Program-made: the position numbers and the translations under genes
In this document: in pieces, positions 27,722 through 34,906 of the stretch
How positions within the stretch are numbered: the first letter of the stretch is position 1
Layout of the letters: every line of letters starts with the position of its first letter
Notes under the pieces: model-generated
Database searches by the model: none
Seen by the model: only the letters and a program-made list of their open reading frames with translations
What the model was told of the DNA's origin: nothing
Source: Anaerotruncus colihominis
GTDB taxonomy: Bacteria; Bacillota; Clostridia; Oscillospirales; Ruminococcaceae
Direction of reading: 5' to 3'
NCBI RefSeq assembly: GCF_010206195.1
Contig: NZ_VIQT01000009.1
Coordinates: forward strand, 287,747-351,746
Length of the DNA: 64,000 nt

Positions 27722-28844
27722 CTATTCAACGATATCACAGTCATGACGGGTTGCCTTTTCTGCTCCTGCTGCTATATCATCGCCCATAATCCAATCTTTG
27801 GTTAAGTCAGCATACCGATCAGTGTTATTGATATTATAGTTTGCCAATGTTTTTCCATAATCGCTGTAAATCATATTAAGGATCGCAAAGAATGCTACAG
27901 GATTAACATTCCAGCCCTTTTTTCGAGAATGGATTTTTCTTTATCATAGGTCCATTTTCCGCCTTTTCCTCAGGCTTTCCCGGCTTACTCATTTGAGATA
28001 CCCATTTTTCGGCGGTTTTATGGTCAAGCTTTTTATCGCGGTTCTCATCTTTTTGACGCACGCTGCCGCCAATCTGATACCTGTCTCCGCTACGTCGAAT
28101 GGTATCCCTGCCCTTCGTATTGGCTGTACATAGGCGGTGGATATGATTCATGATGATCCGTTTCATTTCCCGCTGTAAATCCCATCCCATAAGATAACGG
28201 CGATTTTGTGGCAGATCGTGCGTATAACGACGACCATAATCATATGACATCATATCATCATAAGTCGACCGCATAGGCGCATATCTGCCGTTATCATAAT
28301 GACGGCGGCTACGCCGGTCAAGAAATGCGTCGCCAGGCGCGTCATAAGGATGCCTGTAATCATGTCTACTATTATCTTCGCGCCTATTTCCGCGCATCAA
28401 TAACATATAAGACAGCATCGGAGACGGAGCAATCCTGCGAATCAATTCAGCAGTCTGCGCATCATTGTTCGCAATCAGATAGGCATTCTGCGCGGCCTGT
28501 GACGCCGCCAGCTTTAACGACTGATTTTCTGCCTGCAACGTAGAAATCTTGTCCTGCGTGAGGAAATAAAGAATTGCACGGGTGTTTGCATTGGCGTTGT
28601 CAGTGATATCGCGGGTGGTTGACTGGATCAGACGGCAGGTATCGCAAGCCTGTGTCGCCATATCATAGCGAACATTCTAGATTGCATTCTGCGTCTGACA
28701 GCAGCAATCAGAAATCTGATGGCCAATCTGATTAAAGCCATTCTGTACATTATAACCAAGGTCGCATACCGCATTATCTACGCCATGGAAACCATTGGTC
28801 ATCATGTTGTTGAGGGCAAATGTACTTACGCCGTTGCCCCATCA
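27722..28844 (-). pseudogene. Broken gene: low-complexity Clostridia protein with stop and frameshift
   Basis: Reading on the minus strand from 28841, one frame gives WGNGVSTFALNNMM, then NGFNQIGHQISDCCCQTQNA, an in-frame TAG (28679-28677), then MATQACDTCRLIQSTTRDI with a Gln/Asn/Ala-rich helix (about 75 aa), an Arg/Tyr/Asp-rich middle, and TAA at 27905-27903. A +1 shift at SKKG, in a run of six A, reopens about 60 codons (NPVAFFAILNMIYSDYGKTL to DCDIVE) ending at TAG 27722. The parts resemble proteins common in gut Clostridia and their phages (recalled, not searched). A TGA at 28844-28842 separates it from the XRE fragment in the same frame. Probably non-functional, though a 252-aa protein from ATG 28661 is possible. 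Confidence 0.7.
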
Positions 28845-28964
28845 GATCAATGCGGCCGCAATTTCTGTACTTAACGGCAAGGACGGCGCTTTCGCCCCTC
28901 TCTTAATTTGGCAGAGCATGGATTGAGTAACGTTAATTTTCTCCGTCAACTCTGCCTGCGTCAT
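28842..28964 (-). pseudogene. Truncated XRE-family helix-turn-helix fragment
   Basis: 40 codons from ATG 28964 to TGA 28842: MTQAELTEKINVTQSMLCQI, then KRGAKAPSLPLSTEI. This is a standard Cro/CI helix-turn-helix lacking the first helix and the last turn (about 65 residues expected). No clear RBS. It is in frame with the broken gene downstream, separated by the TGA only. Probably a phage or element repressor remnant. Confidence 0.72.
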
Positions 28965-28981
28965 TCCTTATCTCACGCTCT

Positions 28982-29173
28982 TTGTCTGACATCTTATCCA
29001 CTGTCTCCATTGCAAAGTACCTGCCGGAAGGAACCATAAAATCACTTGTCGGGCATTCTCGAAGCATGGACACCTTTGGGCAATACGGCCACGCGCTGCT
29101 CAATGATTCCGAGCAAACTGCCGCCGCCATCGGCGATTTGTTTGCAAAGCTGTTAAATAAAAACGTGTTATAA
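28982..29173 (+). pseudogene. Tyrosine recombinase (phage integrase) C-terminal fragment
   Basis: The last about 45 codons read IKSLVGHSRSMDTFGQYGHA, then LLNDSEQTAAAIGDLFAKLL. This matches the integrase end: the box-II V/LGHS motif, the nucleophile Tyr in FGQYGH and a final helix. The upstream catalytic domain (first Arg, Lys, HxxR) is missing, so it cannot be active. It ends 21 bp before a terminator and 57 bp before a tmRNA-3'-like segment, the classic order of an integrase beside its attachment site. Confidence 0.78.
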
Positions 29174-29193
29174 AGTGTGTTATCGTAAAAAGC

Positions 29194-29226
29194 AAAGCCG
29201 CCTGCAATACGCCTGCAAGCGGCTTT
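29194..29226. terminator. 13-bp-stem terminator beside the attachment-site-like segment
   Basis: AAAGCCGCCTGCA (29194-29206) pairs with TGCAAGCGGCTTT (29214-29226). T-rich sequence follows on the minus strand, so it could end both the integrase fragment (+) and the tmRNA-like segment (-). Confidence 0.75.
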
Positions 29227-29229
29227 ACG

Positions 29230-29326
29230 TGGTGGAGATGAGGGGAATTGAACCCCTCTCGGCACAAAGCGCCGCCCGCTTTTGGGGTGCCCCCGGCAAC
29301 ACAAAAGCTATACTCGTTATCCCACA
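29230..29326 (-). other. tmRNA 3'-end-like segment, probable integration-site duplicate
   Basis: On the minus strand it ends AGGGGTTCAATTCCCCT-CATCTCC-ACCA: a T-arm, acceptor strand and encoded CCA. The matching 5' acceptor (GGAGATG-like) is absent, so it is not a complete tRNA. ssrA genes end in this way and are common integration sites. Further upstream it reads GATAACGAGTATAGCTTT, which could be a decayed tag (DNEYSF), but this is weak. Only about 95 nt are present; a full tmRNA would need about 350 nt, occupied here by the next gene. Confidence 0.5.
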
Positions 29327-29336
29327 AGACAGCTAA

Positions 29337-30344
29337 TCACAAAATTGCCCCACCGCCCCAAACCTGGGCCTGCGTAATCGCCAGAACGGTTTCAGTGGGA
29401 ATACCGGCAATCTCGCTGCCGAAAATCTCCCGCAGATTTCCGCCCGTCAGCATGGCGGCAAGCTGGGACTTTGCTGCAGCGGACGCGGCCAGCTCGGAAG
29501 CCTGGATGTGCCGCTGAATCTGCTTTTCTACCGCCAGCTTCATAAACTCGGCGTGGCGGGCCATACGTAAATCCCACCAGCTTTCTTCATCGTCAAAACC
29601 GCTCTTGGAGTAGGTAATCTCACCGCCCGCGCTGGAAGAACAGGCGTTGCAGATGTTCCCATCCTCCCCAATGGCAACGGCCTGGGACATATCCCATGTA
29701 CTACCGGGCATAATGGCCTCGTTCCGCACTACGTCAAAGGCAAACCATGTGTCGATCTTCGCAAAAATCTCCTGGGCGTAGGCCGGGTCTTGCTCCATGC
29801 GCTCCTGCACCTTGGGATGGATAACCACAGCCTTGCTCCCAGGCGGGACGTTGCCCAGGGCGTGAATCTCCTTCGGAGCGGTAAACCTGCCGTCTATGGA
29901 GCCGTAAAAGGGATTGGCTCCGGTAGGCTGCCAATTCTCCAGCGTTTCCTTTGCCTCGTCCCCGTCCTGGTACAGCAGGTAGTGGGGGTAGTCGTTCCGG
30001 GTGCGCCAATAGCCGCTGCTGGCGTCAAAGACGTGGTAGTGGATGTTTGGATATTTCTCCTTCAACATGGTTTCCAGAGAGGGGGCCTCTGCTGCCGCCA
30101 CGCCCTCGGTCTGCACCTGTCCGCCAGAGCGAACCGCCAAATCCATCATCAGGCTGGCGGGCATCGCCGCCATACCTGCCAGACCGCCCAGACCGGTGGT
30201 GAACGTGTTGGCCCTGTTCCTGCCGGCCTGTGCCACCATATCCATGAAACTGCTGTCCTGCGTTCCCGCCTGTTTTGCCTCACGGGCTTTTGTGGGGATA
30301 CTATATGCTTGTGTCCCATAACCCGGCTGAATCGTATTGCTCAC
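29337..30344 (-). CDS. Unknown protein, island paralogue C (DUF6033-like)
   Basis: 335 aa, no signal peptide or membrane segment. Residues about 25-43 carry the motif shared with the two upstream genes (AREAKQAGTQDSSFMDMVAQ). The centre has VVIHPKVQERMEQDPAYAQE with IDTWFAF, also shared. The C-terminal half has SWWDLRMARHAEFMKLAVEK, matching paralogue B (FWEQRMENHKKYMEL), then an Ala-rich tail. NICNACSS could be a metal or disulfide site. Last gene of the five-gene LytTR operon. Resemblance to DUF6033 is from memory. Function unknown. Confidence 0.75.
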   Translation of the reverse strand: MSNTIQPGYGTQAYSIPTKAREAKQAGTQDSSFMDMVAQAGRNRANTFTTGLGGLAGMAAMPASLMMDLAVRSGGQVQTEGVAAAEAPSLETMLKEKYPNIHYHVFDASSGYWRTRNDYPHYLLYQDGDEAKETLENWQPTGANPFYGSIDGRFTAPKEIHALGNVPPGSKAVVIHPKVQERMEQDPAYAQEIFAKIDTWFAFDVVRNEAIMPGSTWDMSQAVAIGEDGNICNACSSSAGGEITYSKSGFDDEESWWDLRMARHAEFMKLAVEKQIQRHIQASELAASAAAKSQLAAMLTGGNLREIFGSEIAGIPTETVLAITQAQVWGGGAIL

Positions 30345-30357
30345 AATATTTTCCCCC

Positions 30358-30993
30358 TTAAAGCAGCCCCATCAAAAGTTCTGCGGCGCTGACGGAACCG
30401 CCATTCATGCGGAGCTTCATCAGCATCCGCCGCCGAGCTGCCGCCTCCTGCTGAAGCTCCATATATTTTTTGTGGTTTTCCATGCGTTGCTCCCAAAAGC
30501 TGCCCTTGGTTTTATCCTCAAACATGGCCGCACCTTGATTGCCCATGTAGCCTGGATACCAGCCCTCGGCATGACATTGCTCCTTTGTCTCGCCAATGTA
30601 GAAAACGCTATAACCGCCGCCAGTGGTAGCTACCCACGGATTTGATTGAGAAAACGCCTCCCTCAAATCGTTCAGCACCCACGCTTCATAGTCAGGATCA
30701 TTTTTCATCCGCTCAAAAGCCGCATCGGAAATCTGAATAGAGATAGATTCCATTTGCCGGGTAGTCGAGAGAGGCATCTGTGAAATCTTCTCCCGGATTG
30801 ACTGCTGGTAAGCCTCCATGCTCATATCCGTCTTTTCGGATGGGATGGGTGTGGTGTTACGCTCGCTGGCCCGAAGCTGCGCGGCCATGCTCAGAAAGTC
30901 ACCGCCCTGGGACGCTGACTGCCGGACTGCGCCGGTTCCTGATAAGTTCCCGGCCAATCTGGTCAAATAGCTTATGTTGATTGTGTTGTTCAA
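30358..30993 (-). CDS. Unknown protein, island paralogue B (DUF6033-like)
   Basis: 211 aa, soluble. N-terminal motif GAVRQSASQGGDFLSMAAQL corresponds to those in the flanking genes. The middle reads SIQISDAAFERMKNDPDYEA, the same I-x-x-x-x-x-E-x-M-x-x-DP-x-Y/A core as the paralogues. FWEQRMENHKKYMELQQEAA near the C-terminus is shared with paralogue C but not clearly with A. It lies 23 bp downstream of paralogue A and 13 bp upstream of C, so one transcript is likely. No enzyme motif recognised. Confidence 0.75.
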   Translation of the reverse strand: MNNTINISYLTRLAGNLSGTGAVRQSASQGGDFLSMAAQLRASERNTTPIPSEKTDMSMEAYQQSIREKISQMPLSTTRQMESISIQISDAAFERMKNDPDYEAWVLNDLREAFSQSNPWVATTGGGYSVFYIGETKEQCHAEGWYPGYMGNQGAAMFEDKTKGSFWEQRMENHKKYMELQQEAAARRRMLMKLRMNGGSVSAAELLMGLL

Positions 30994-31016
30994 AATATTT
31001 CACTCCTTCCTCGGTG

Positions 31017-31778
31017 TCAGAGATTAAGGAAAAACATATTTGCTCCTGCCGGTAAAAAAATCTCCGGCGTGACGGCGGGGATAGATACCATCCGCGTTTT
31101 CAGCAGATCGCCGATATTGGAAAAGGATTTTTCCAATGCCTCCGCCGCTGCGGTACGCTCCCACATGGCCCTGCGCTGTGCCGCCGCTGCGGCCTGCCGC
31201 TGTTGTTCCGCCTTTTTCTTGGCCTTTTCAGCATTGATCCTGTTTACCTCGGCCACACGCTCCGGGGAATCGCCGCCGCCGCAGATATAGGTCACTGTTC
31301 CATCCTCATGAACCACCACGCCGCATGGTTCAAAGGTCAGCCCCATGGATGCCGCAAAAGCCGTGCCATTGGGAATGATATCCGTGAAGAAGTAATCAAT
31401 CTTCTGCTCGAAATAAGCCGCCTTTTTCGGATCACCGGCCATATCCTCCAAGATGTTGGGAGCGATCACAACATCATTGCCGTTCATACGCTTGCCCGCT
31501 TTTTCAAGGCTTGCCTGATCCTTCCCAATACTTTCGATTGTCACCCGCCCATATTTCTTTTTCAAATGCTCCAGATATGCGTCAACATTCGACGTTTCAG
31601 CCGTTTCAGAAACTTTCGGCTTACCGCTGATCTCCGGCATATCAGTCGTGCCTCTGCTGGCCTTTGCAGCCATGTCCAGAAAGCTGGAAGTCTGTGCCGC
31701 CGCACTCCGAACAGTGCGGTTTCCGAGCAGGGGGCTATACATCCTGTTCAAATATCTGCAATCAATCATGCCGCTCAT
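31017..31778 (-). CDS. Unknown protein, island paralogue A (DUF6033-like)
   Basis: 253 aa. N-terminal motif NRTVRSAAAQTSSFLDMAAK (about residues 20-39). Central YLEHLKKKYGRVTIESIGKD, then VVIAPNILEDMAGDPKKAAY with IDYFFTDI, is the conserved core. A Lys/Glu/Ala/Gln-rich helix (about 180-215) is probably a coiled coil. It lacks a signal peptide. ATG overlaps the kinase stop by 4 bp, so it is translationally coupled to the two-component system and is probably regulated by or acting with it. Function unknown. Confidence 0.77.
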   Translation of the reverse strand: MSGMIDCRYLNRMYSPLLGNRTVRSAAAQTSSFLDMAAKASRGTTDMPEISGKPKVSETAETSNVDAYLEHLKKKYGRVTIESIGKDQASLEKAGKRMNGNDVVIAPNILEDMAGDPKKAAYFEQKIDYFFTDIIPNGTAFAASMGLTFEPCGVVVHEDGTVTYICGGGDSPERVAEVNRINAEKAKKKAEQQRQAAAAAQRRAMWERTAAAEALEKSFSNIGDLLKTRMVSIPAVTPEIFLPAGANMFFLNL

Positions 31779-33154
31779 AAACTACCCCTTTCCTGCAATA
31801 GAACCGTTGCGGAAAATTCCTGCTGAATCGCTTTCAGCACCAATTCTCCCATATACTTCTCTGCCTCCCGGCGCACGTTTGCAAGGCCAATCCCGTGCAT
31901 GGGTGCATCTTCTTGTTTTGTTGTGGCAGGCATGCCGTCCTGCCCGAATACCACCTCACCAACGAAAGAGTTTTTGACCTCTATCAGAAAGAAACGTCCT
32001 TTTCTTGTGCCAGTCAGCACAATAAAACGTTCCCCCTCGCTGACCCTCCCGCAAGCCTCTACCGCGTTTTGCAGAAGGTTTTGAAGGATGATCCCCACAT
32101 CAAAGGCGTCATAGGCCCCCGGATCGGGGTAATGGAACTCCACTTGGAAACGGACGCCCAGGTCAAGGCTCCGCTGCCGTATATCGCCCACAATCACATC
32201 CGTGACTGGGTTGCCTGTTTGAAGCGTCAGCTCAAAGCCGCTCATGCTTTCGTCCATTTTGGCGATATAGTCCGTAAGGCTTTCGTACTCGCCGCTCTGT
32301 GCCAGCCCTCTGATGTTGGTCAAGTGGCCCCGCATTTCGTGTTTCAGCCTACGGATGCGGGTATAGAACTGTTCCGCCTCATGGATACGCGTCCGGATTG
32401 CCTGTGTCTGCTGATACTCCATATAGTGGATGGCCTGTTCCTCCCGGAGCGCCGTCATGCCCTGCTGGAAGGCGATGGTCAGATAGGCCCCGGCGTAAAA
32501 TAGCAGGGCCAGCACCGGCACCACCGCCAAAAATACCGGGTGGCGCTCATAGAGCTGGAGCAGAACGCCGTCTTTGAACTCGATCAGCAGCCGGGAGATC
32601 ACCTGACCAAATAGAATCCCCGCTGTTGGCACCAAGCTGATATAGCACAGCTCCCGGCGCTGGAGCGTTATTTTCTGCTTTCGCATTTGACGCTGGAGGG
32701 CATAGAGCATGACGGTCAGCATAACCACATGGGACAGCAGGAACAGCGTCACCAAGACGGCGGCGCGAAGAAAAATCACTTCCAGCGGTTCCGTGGGTAG
32801 GGGCAGCGACCGCTCCAAAACAAAATATAGGCTCTCCACCATCAGGCCGCTGGAAATTCTGGCGTTGAAGTAAAGCAGCGTTAAGAGGAATACTTGGGAT
32901 TTTTTCAGGCTGATCCACTTTGATGTTGCCAGTAACAGCGCCGCCACAATCAGCCCAAAGGAACCTTGGGGCAATGATGCCCGATTGCAGACGATCTCAA
33001 AAAGAATGTAGATAGAAAAGACAAGGAGCAGCCTCCGCCGCTTTTTATCTTGCGGAACAAAGGGCCGGAAAAAGGAGGTGAGCAGACCGGCGTACAGCAG
33101 CTCCACAACAATGGAAAACACCTGATTGAATATCCGAAATCCCGTCTCGCTCAT
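31775..33154 (-). CDS. GHKL-family sensor histidine kinase (AgrC/ComD-like architecture)
   Basis: 459 aa. Residues 1-235 form about six membrane segments with no extracellular sensor domain, as in peptide-pheromone receptors. A coiled helix (238-266) leads to phosphoacceptor His272 in RLKHEMRGHLTNI, then an HATPase of the GHKL type: N-box LQNLLQNAVEACGR (359-372) and G-box HGIGLANVRREAEKYMG. It overlaps the response regulator by 4 bp and paralogue A by 4 bp. No agrB or agrD homologue is adjacent, so the signal is unknown. Confidence 0.9.
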   Translation of the reverse strand: MSETGFRIFNQVFSIVVELLYAGLLTSFFRPFVPQDKKRRRLLLVFSIYILFEIVCNRASLPQGSFGLIVAALLLATSKWISLKKSQVFLLTLLYFNARISSGLMVESLYFVLERSLPLPTEPLEVIFLRAAVLVTLFLLSHVVMLTVMLYALQRQMRKQKITLQRRELCYISLVPTAGILFGQVISRLLIEFKDGVLLQLYERHPVFLAVVPVLALLFYAGAYLTIAFQQGMTALREEQAIHYMEYQQTQAIRTRIHEAEQFYTRIRRLKHEMRGHLTNIRGLAQSGEYESLTDYIAKMDESMSGFELTLQTGNPVTDVIVGDIRQRSLDLGVRFQVEFHYPDPGAYDAFDVGIILQNLLQNAVEACGRVSEGERFIVLTGTRKGRFFLIEVKNSFVGEVVFGQDGMPATTKQEDAPMHGIGLANVRREAEKYMGELVLKAIQQEFSATVLLQERGSL

Positions 33155-33876
33155 AGGCCAGCCCCCCTTTTCAGAAAGCGAAGGTAGGCTTTCACGAAGT
33201 CCCGGTACTTGTATTTGGAGATCAGCAGCTTTTCTCCGTTGGTCAGCATCAGCTCCGCCTTGCTGTATCCCTCCACATAGGCGAGATTGACAAGATAGCC
33301 CTTGTGGACACGGCAGAATTGATCGCCCAGCTCCGCCTCCAAGTCCCGGATTTTCGCGTAGCAGGAAAATTCCCCGTCTTTCAGACGCAGGACTACCTTG
33401 TGATCGCTGCTTTCGATGTAGTAAATGCTGTCCAGCGATACGGTTCGGCTGGTGCCAGCAGATTGGAGGGTGAGCGCATGGGAAAATTGCGTCTGGACAC
33501 GACCTGTCTTGATCTGTTCTATGGCGCGGGCAAAGACCTGGGCAAACTTTTCCTCGTCCACCGGCTTCAGCAGATATTGGAACGCGCCCACGTCAAAAGC
33601 GTCAAACACATACCGCTCGTAGCCGGTCACAAAGATGATGACCGGCTGCGGGGTAGAATTGCTTTCTCTAATCCGATGAGCCAGCGCCATACCATCCGGG
33701 CCGGTGGCGTTCAGCTCAATATCCAGAAAAAGTAGGTCTATTCCCTGATAGCCTGTAAGATAGTCACTGGCAGAAACGTACTCCACAATCTCACAGGGAC
33801 AGTCCTGCGCCCGGATCAGGGACGCAAGGTAAGCGCGGGTCGGGGCTTCATCATCACAAATTGCGATTCTTATCAT
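33151..33876 (-). CDS. LytTR-family response regulator
   Basis: 241 aa. Receiver domain (1-125) with acidic CDDE, phosphoacceptor Asp52 in LLFLDIEL, Thr84 and Lys104 (LLKPVDEEKF). The LytTR DNA-binding domain is at about 140-238 (SLDSIYYIESSDHKVVLRLK, FCRVHKGYLVNLAYVEGY, MLTNGEKLLISKYKYRDF). First gene of the five-gene operon. A 9-12-9 direct repeat 58 bp upstream suits autoregulation. RBS AGAGG is 9 nt from the ATG. Confidence 0.92.
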   Translation of the reverse strand: MIRIAICDDEAPTRAYLASLIRAQDCPCEIVEYVSASDYLTGYQGIDLLFLDIELNATGPDGMALAHRIRESNSTPQPVIIFVTGYERYVFDAFDVGAFQYLLKPVDEEKFAQVFARAIEQIKTGRVQTQFSHALTLQSAGTSRTVSLDSIYYIESSDHKVVLRLKDGEFSCYAKIRDLEAELGDQFCRVHKGYLVNLAYVEGYSKAELMLTNGEKLLISKYKYRDFVKAYLRFLKRGAGL

Positions 33877-33934
33877 GGCAATATTCCTCTACCTGTTTAT
33901 TCGTTCAAATGGCCGTCAAGGTAAGCCCGGTTGA

Positions 33935-33964
33935 CGTGACTGGACGGTTTGATAGCGTAACTGG
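33935..33964 (-). promoter_or_regulatory. Candidate LytTR-regulator operator (two direct repeats)
   Basis: On the minus strand CCAGTTACG (33964-33956), 12 bp, CCAGTCACG (33943-33935). Eight of nine bases match between repeats and the start-to-start distance is 21 bp, the geometry of AgrA/LytTR sites (consensus near ACAGTTAAG-N12-ACAGTTAAG). A TTGACG lies 15 bp downstream as a possible -35; no good -10 is visible at 17 bp, as is common for activator-dependent promoters. Confidence 0.65.
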
Positions 33965-33998
33965 ACAGCACAGGATTATTTTACTACATGCAAACAGA

Positions 33999-34025
33999 GG
34001 GGCGCAAGCAATACGCTTGCGCCCC
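33999..34025. terminator. Hairpin upstream of the LytTR operon
   Basis: GGGGCGCAAGC (33999-34009) pairs perfectly with GCTTGCGCCCC (34015-34025) around AATAC. It directly abuts the end of recognisable TnpV homology. It has no clear T-run, so it may be an insertion-element end and not a terminator. Confidence 0.5.
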
Positions 34026-34168
34026 CAGCTGTTATTTCTGTGTTCTCTCAAATATTGCTTGCGCCGCTGGCACCAGATACCAACGGGGATACTTTCCAGC
34101 GCAGCAAGATTCGGGAGTAGGTAATCTCCCTCTTGGCGGTATGTCTTGACAAAAGTTTTGGGGGACAC
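34026..34168 (-). pseudogene. TnpV-like transposition protein remnant, N-terminal part
   Basis: Reads FVKTYRQEGDYLLPNLAALE, then SIPVGIWCQRRKQYLREHR. This resembles the start of TnpV proteins of Clostridia elements (K-T-Y-x-x-x-GDYL-x-P-x-L ... YLKEHR). There is no start codon with RBS and the remaining about 80 residues are absent, replaced by a hairpin. It marks one side of the LytTR operon as a scar of a mobile element. Recognition is from memory of the family. Confidence 0.6.
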
Positions 34169-34188
34169 TTCCTTACGAAGTGTCCCCC
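34160..34188. terminator. Hairpin at the hpf-proximal edge of the island
   Basis: GGGGGACACTT pairs with AAGTGTCCCCC around CCTTACG. It lies 31 bp past the hpf stop on the minus strand, so it could terminate hpf or be an element end. Confidence 0.6.
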
Positions 34189-34219
34189 AATCCGCGCCCC
34201 TTTTTTATCATATATCTTT

Positions 34220-34756
34220 TCAGCCGATTTTCGGTTCCAAAAGACCGTACGCTCCGTTGCGTCGCTTATAAACCACATTGATCTCATTTGATTCGGCATT
34301 GAGGAATACAAAGAATTCATGCTCGACAAGATTCATTTGCAGAATCGCCTCGTCGACATCCATCGGACGCAAAGTAAAACGTTTGACACGCTTTACATCA
34401 AAATCGCCATATACCTCCTCCTGCTCCTCGCCGGCTTCCATATTCGCCGCATCGAAAGCGGTTTCACGTAGGCGCTTGCCCAGCTTGTCCTTATTTTTAA
34501 CGATCTGCCTGAACAGGGAATCGACAACGGCTTCCAGCGAATCAAAGCGGTCGGACGTCGTTTTTTCCGCCCGATAGAACATACCCTGCGCCTGAATCGT
34601 TACCTCAACCGTCTCGCGGTCCCCTTCGTTGGTCACAGTGACGATCGCGTTGGCACTCTCATCAAAGAACCGGTCGAGCTTCGCAAGCTTTTTGTCGATG
34701 CGATCTTTAAAAGAGTCACGAACTGAGGTCTTACGTGCTGTGATGGTAATGTTCAT
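34220..34756 (-). CDS. hpf: Long-form ribosome hibernation promoting factor
   Basis: 178 aa, the long form. The N-terminal S30AE domain (1-100) starts MNITITARKTSVRDSFKDRI; the C-terminal dimerisation domain (about 118-178) has VKRFTLRPMDVDEAILQMNL and VVYKRRNGAYGLLEP. It binds the 30S subunit and pairs 70S ribosomes into 100S dimers in stationary phase. Monocistronic with its own promoter. Confidence 0.96.
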   Translation of the reverse strand: MNITITARKTSVRDSFKDRIDKKLAKLDRFFDESANAIVTVTNEGDRETVEVTIQAQGMFYRAEKTTSDRFDSLEAVVDSLFRQIVKNKDKLGKRLRETAFDAANMEAGEEQEEVYGDFDVKRVKRFTLRPMDVDEAILQMNLVEHEFFVFLNAESNEINVVYKRRNGAYGLLEPKIG

Positions 34757-34830
34757 AAATTCAACCCCTTTGTTTTATATCAAAAACAGGCTCCCCTGCT
34801 TTTAACAATTTGTCTAATCCTCCTGCCTAT

Positions 34831-34859
34831 ATTATACAATATATTGGTCGAAATTACAA
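34831..34859 (-). promoter_or_regulatory. Candidate sigma-A promoter of hpf
   Basis: Minus strand TTGTAA (34859-34854), 17 bp, TATAAT (34836-34831), about 75 bp before the hpf ATG. Confidence 0.7.
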
Positions 34860-34906
34860 TGCTCTTTTGAAAATTTATAGATCAGCTATGTTTTGTACAT
34901 CGATCG

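Noticed and set aside
27903..27925. Programmed frameshift at the A-run near SKKG in the broken island gene
   Set aside because: The required shift is +1, while A-AAA-AAG-type slippery sites cause -1 shifts; together with two in-frame stops upstream, decay is the simpler reading.
28677..28844. Stop-codon reassignment (TGA or TAG as sense)
   Set aside because: All other genes in the window use TGA, TAG and TAA as normal ends; only this degraded locus and the araD remnant have internal stops.
27363..29326. tRNA-Val as the attachment site of the island
   Set aside because: I saw no repeat of the tRNA-Val 3' end near the integrase fragment; the tmRNA-like segment beside the integrase is the better candidate.
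31775..33876. Classical agr quorum-sensing locus
   Set aside because: Kinase and regulator fit, but no AgrB-type protease or AgrD-type small peptide could be found on either strand between 29.3 and 34.2 kb.
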